Shown in pieces: positions 61,720-64,000 of a stretch of DNA of 64,000 nt. The stretch is from NCBI GenBank assembly GCA_029246705.1, contig JAQWMQ010000008.1:186001-250000 (forward strand), in the 5' to 3' direction. The position numbers were made by a program, and so were the translations under genes. The notes under the pieces are model-generated. The model had not been told where the DNA came from and did no database searches. It saw nothing but the letters and a program-made list of their open reading frames with translations. The stretch comes from Phycisphaerales bacterium. GTDB taxonomy: Bacteria; Planctomycetota; Phycisphaerae; Phycisphaerales; SM1A02. Each line of letters opens with the position of its first letter. Positions within the stretch are counted from its first letter, which is position 1.

Positions 61720-63294
61720 TCAGTAGCTCTTCGCCCACACCACGCGGCCCGCACTGGGCTTGCCGGTGAAGGGACAGGTGCCGGGCTCGTCCTGGCCGGG
61801 GAGGCCCTGGCCTTCGGTGGGGATGCAGCGCACCGTCACCGCGAGGTCCTTCTTGATCTGTTCCTCGAGCTCGACGTCGCCGGAGAAGTGGGTCATCGCG
61901 AAGCCACCATGAATGGGCGCGGGCTGCTTGTCGGTGCCTTCGCGCTCCGGGGTGAAGTAGGCGTAGAACGCTTCCTTCGTGTCGATCATGATCATGTTCT
62001 CGTCGCGGTGTGCCGTCGCCTTCGCGAGCATCGCGTCCTGCATCTCGCCGAGCTGCGCACCGATCCCGTCGATGAAGGCCTGGCGCTGGACGGTTTCCTT
62101 CTCCTTGTGGCCGCGGTCACGACGGCCGACGAAGACCGCGTCGTTCTCCATGTCGCGCGGACCGACCTCGGCGCGCAAGGGAATGCCACGCTTGATCCAC
62201 TGCCAGCTCTTCTCGCCGCCGCGAAGATCGCGCTTGTCGATCTCGACCCGAACGGGCCGGCCGTCGTAGGTCTGCGCGCGCAGGTCTTCGGCCAGCTGCT
62301 CGCAGTAGGCAAGCACTGCATCGCGCGTCTCTTCCTTGTGGAGGACGGGCAGGATCACGATGTGCGAGGGCGCGACGCGCGGGGGCATGATCATGCAGTC
62401 GTCGTCGCCGTGGGTCATGATGAGCCCGCCGATCAGGCGCGTGGAGACGCCCCAGCTCGTGGTCCAGGCGTGCTGGATGTTGGTGTCCTGGTCGGCGAAG
62501 GTGATCTCCTGCGCCTTCGAGAAGTTCTGCCCAAGAAAGTGACTGGTGCCCGCCTGTAGCGCCTTGCGGTCCTGCATCATGCCTTCGATGCAGTAGGTGT
62601 TCTCCGCACCGGGGAACCGTTCGCCCTTGGTCTTCTCGCCGGTGACCACGGGTATCGCGAGCCAGTTGGTTGCGAACTCGCGGTAGACCTCGAGCATCCT
62701 GAGGGTCTCCTCGACCGCTTCTTCCTTGGTGGCGTGCGCGGTGTGACCTTCCTGCCAGAGGAATTCCGCGGTGCGCAGGAAGAGTCGCGTGCGCATCTCC
62801 CAGCGCACCACGTTCGCCCACTGGTTGATCAGGAGCGGCAGGTCGCGCCAGGATTCGATCCATTTCGCGAACGTCGCACCGATGATCGTCTCCGAGGTGG
62901 GACGGACCACCAGGGGTTCATCGAGTTCACCCGCGGGCTTCAGCCCGCCTTCGCCGTCAGATTCGAGCCGGTGGTGGGTGACCACGGCGCATTCCTTGGC
63001 GAACCCCTCGACGTGTTCGGCTTCCTTCTCCAGGTAGGAGAGGGGAATGAAGAGGGGGAAGTAGGCGTTCTGGTGGCCGGTCGCCTTGAACATGTCGTCG
63101 AGGCCGCGCTGGATGTTCTCCCACACCGCATAGCCCCAGGGTCTGATCACCATGCAGCCACGGACCGCGGAGGTCTCCGCCATCTCGGCCGACTTGACCA
63201 CCTGCTGGTACCACTCCGCGTAGTTCTCCTCCCGGGTGGGCTGGATCGCGGTCTTGGGCTTGCCTGACTGTTGTTTCTGGTTCTTTGCGTTCAT
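61720..63294 (-). CDS. proS: Prolyl-tRNA synthetase, archaeal/eukaryotic type (ProS type 3)
   Basis: 524 residues. AIQPTREENYAEWYQQVVKSAEMAE, MVIRPWGYAVWENIQRGLD, PLFIPLSYLEKEAEHVEGFAKECAVVTHHRL and the class II motifs LVVRPTSETIIG and RWEMRTRLFLRTAEFLWQEGHTAH mark the eukaryote/archaeon-like form without the editing insertion of the bacterial type. A C-terminal Tyr ends the protein (VWAKSY), as in this family. It charges tRNA-Pro and is divergent from the ubiA-like gene. Confidence 0.95.
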   Translation of the reverse strand: MNAKNQKQQSGKPKTAIQPTREENYAEWYQQVVKSAEMAETSAVRGCMVIRPWGYAVWENIQRGLDDMFKATGHQNAYFPLFIPLSYLEKEAEHVEGFAKECAVVTHHRLESDGEGGLKPAGELDEPLVVRPTSETIIGATFAKWIESWRDLPLLINQWANVVRWEMRTRLFLRTAEFLWQEGHTAHATKEEAVEETLRMLEVYREFATNWLAIPVVTGEKTKGERFPGAENTYCIEGMMQDRKALQAGTSHFLGQNFSKAQEITFADQDTNIQHAWTTSWGVSTRLIGGLIMTHGDDDCMIMPPRVAPSHIVILPVLHKEETRDAVLAYCEQLAEDLRAQTYDGRPVRVEIDKRDLRGGEKSWQWIKRGIPLRAEVGPRDMENDAVFVGRRDRGHKEKETVQRQAFIDGIGAQLGEMQDAMLAKATAHRDENMIMIDTKEAFYAYFTPEREGTDKQPAPIHGGFAMTHFSGDVELEEQIKKDLAVTVRCIPTEGQGLPGQDEPGTCPFTGKPSAGRVVWAKSY

Positions 63295-63359
63295 GGGAGA
63301 CGAAGCCTAACCGGCCCGAACCCCGCTTGAAAGGCGCGGACCTCGCTAGACTGGATCTC

Positions 63360-64000
63360 GTGCCCCTGTCCACGATTCGAACCGTCGCCGCGGACATCAA
63401 GATCGCACACAGCGTCTTCGCGCTGCCCTTCGCGATCCTCGCCGCATTCATGGCCGCCGCTTCCGGCGACGGCGTCATCGCATGGGGTGCCTTCTGGGGC
63501 CAGCTCATCCTGGTCATGGTGGCGATGGTCTTCGCCCGGACCGCGGCGATGCTCGCCAACCGCATCTTCGATGCTGCGCTCGACGCCCGAAACCCACGGA
63601 CCTCGGGGCGGGCGATTCCATCGGGCCGACTCTCCATCGAGAAGGCCCGAGGTGCCTGGGTGGTCGCGGCCCTGCTCTTCCTGGGGTGCTGCGCCCTCTT
63701 CGGCGCGTTCTACGGCAACTGGTGGCCGCTGATCCTCGGGTTGCCGGTACTGGCCTGGATCTGTCTCTACGGCCTCGCGAAGCGGTTCACCCAGTGGTGC
63801 CATGTCTGGCTCGGTTCCAGCCTCGCCCTCAGCCCGGTCGCTGCGGCGATCGCGATCCAACCGGCATCACTGGCGTCACCCTCGATCTGGCTGCTCTCCG
63901 TGATGGTCCTTCTCTGGGTGGCGGGGTTCGACGTGATCTACGCCCTGCAGGACGTCGAGGTCGATCGACGTGACCGACTGCATTCGATGCCCGGGACCCT
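63360..64000 (+). CDS. UbiA-type prenyltransferase, cut by the right window edge
   Basis: 213 codons are in the window, open to the end. A GTG at 63360 starts a multi-helix membrane protein. The aspartate-rich motif NRIFDAALDARNPRTSGR (the NxxxDxxxD motif that binds Mg-prenyl diphosphate) lies near residues 68-85, and a second, DVEVDRRDRL, near 200. This matches 4-hydroxybenzoate or futalosine-pathway (MqnP-like) prenyltransferases of quinone synthesis. The ending is missing. Confidence 0.85.
   Translation, partial: MPLSTIRTVAADIKIAHSVFALPFAILAAFMAAASGDGVIAWGAFWGQLILVMVAMVFARTAAMLANRIFDAALDARNPRTSGRAIPSGRLSIEKARGAWVVAALLFLGCCALFGAFYGNWWPLILGLPVLAWICLYGLAKRFTQWCHVWLGSSLALSPVAAAIAIQPASLASPSIWLLSVMVLLWVAGFDVIYALQDVEVDRRDRLHSMPGT

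Overview
The window is a GC-rich bacterial chromosome segment, most likely from a planctomycete of the Phycisphaerae type. This is an inference from several traits: secreted proteins ending in dockerin-like Ca-binding pairs (GDLDGxGxVDGADLxxLLxxWG), a short C-terminal sorting tail of the PGG...GLRRRR type, Tat-exported TIM-barrel and Gfo/Idh enzymes of the kind abundant in planctomycetes, an archaeal/eukaryotic-type prolyl-tRNA synthetase, and flagellar genes. No rRNA, CRISPR array, insertion sequence, integrase or prophage module is visible.

Layout. 1-8 kb: a cut lipoprotein gene, an FAD amine oxidase, an unknown protein, a GH38 alpha-mannosidase, a secreted dockerin-type protein and an MBL-rhodanese sulfur enzyme, all on the minus strand. 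8.1-12.9 kb: a phosphodiesterase-TPR-sulfotransferase fusion followed by a second phosphodiesterase-like/TPR protein that has lost its catalytic residues. 13.1-17.3 kb: a secreted protein with a sorting tail, then a Tat-exported Gfo/Idh oxidoreductase and a Tat-exported sugar-isomerase/PmoA fusion. 17.6-19.7 kb: a tightly overlapping LOG-YtoQ-nitrilase operon. 19.8-25.3 kb: a PhoD-type phosphatase, an 889-base gene-free stretch full of short repeats, a parB without parA that carries two parS-like palindromes, and a coiled-coil/winged-helix protein. 25.4-29.6 kb: a 60-residue ORF, an oversized fliD and fliS.

29.6-42.1 kb is a surface-polysaccharide cluster: flippase, O-antigen-ligase-like protein, glycosyltransferase, a secreted protein with a hyaluronidase-like DxE motif, gmd and fcl (GDP-fucose), wecC and wecB (UDP-ManNAcA), polysaccharide deacetylase and a WcaF-like acetyltransferase. 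42.2-46.1 kb holds cysS-coaE-rho. 46.3-52.7 kb holds a pseudopilin-like gene, then tRNA-Thr-tuf-rpmG-tRNA-Trp-secE-nusG. The usual rplK-rplA continuation is replaced by a lipoprotein, ubiX and a glyoxalase-like gene.

52.8-64 kb holds a HisA-like barrel protein, a small signal-peptide ORF, a Tat-exported hydroxypyruvate-isomerase-like protein, a thioredoxin-fold protein lacking its cysteines, a YceI protein, xylA with a 30-bp perfect palindrome inside the coding sequence, two tandem secreted esterases with dockerin tails, proS, and the start of a UbiA-type prenyltransferase cut by the right edge.

Intrinsic terminators are unusually easy to see (perfect 11-15 bp stems) and were used to correct several starts. 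All functional names rest on motif recognition by eye; no database search was run.
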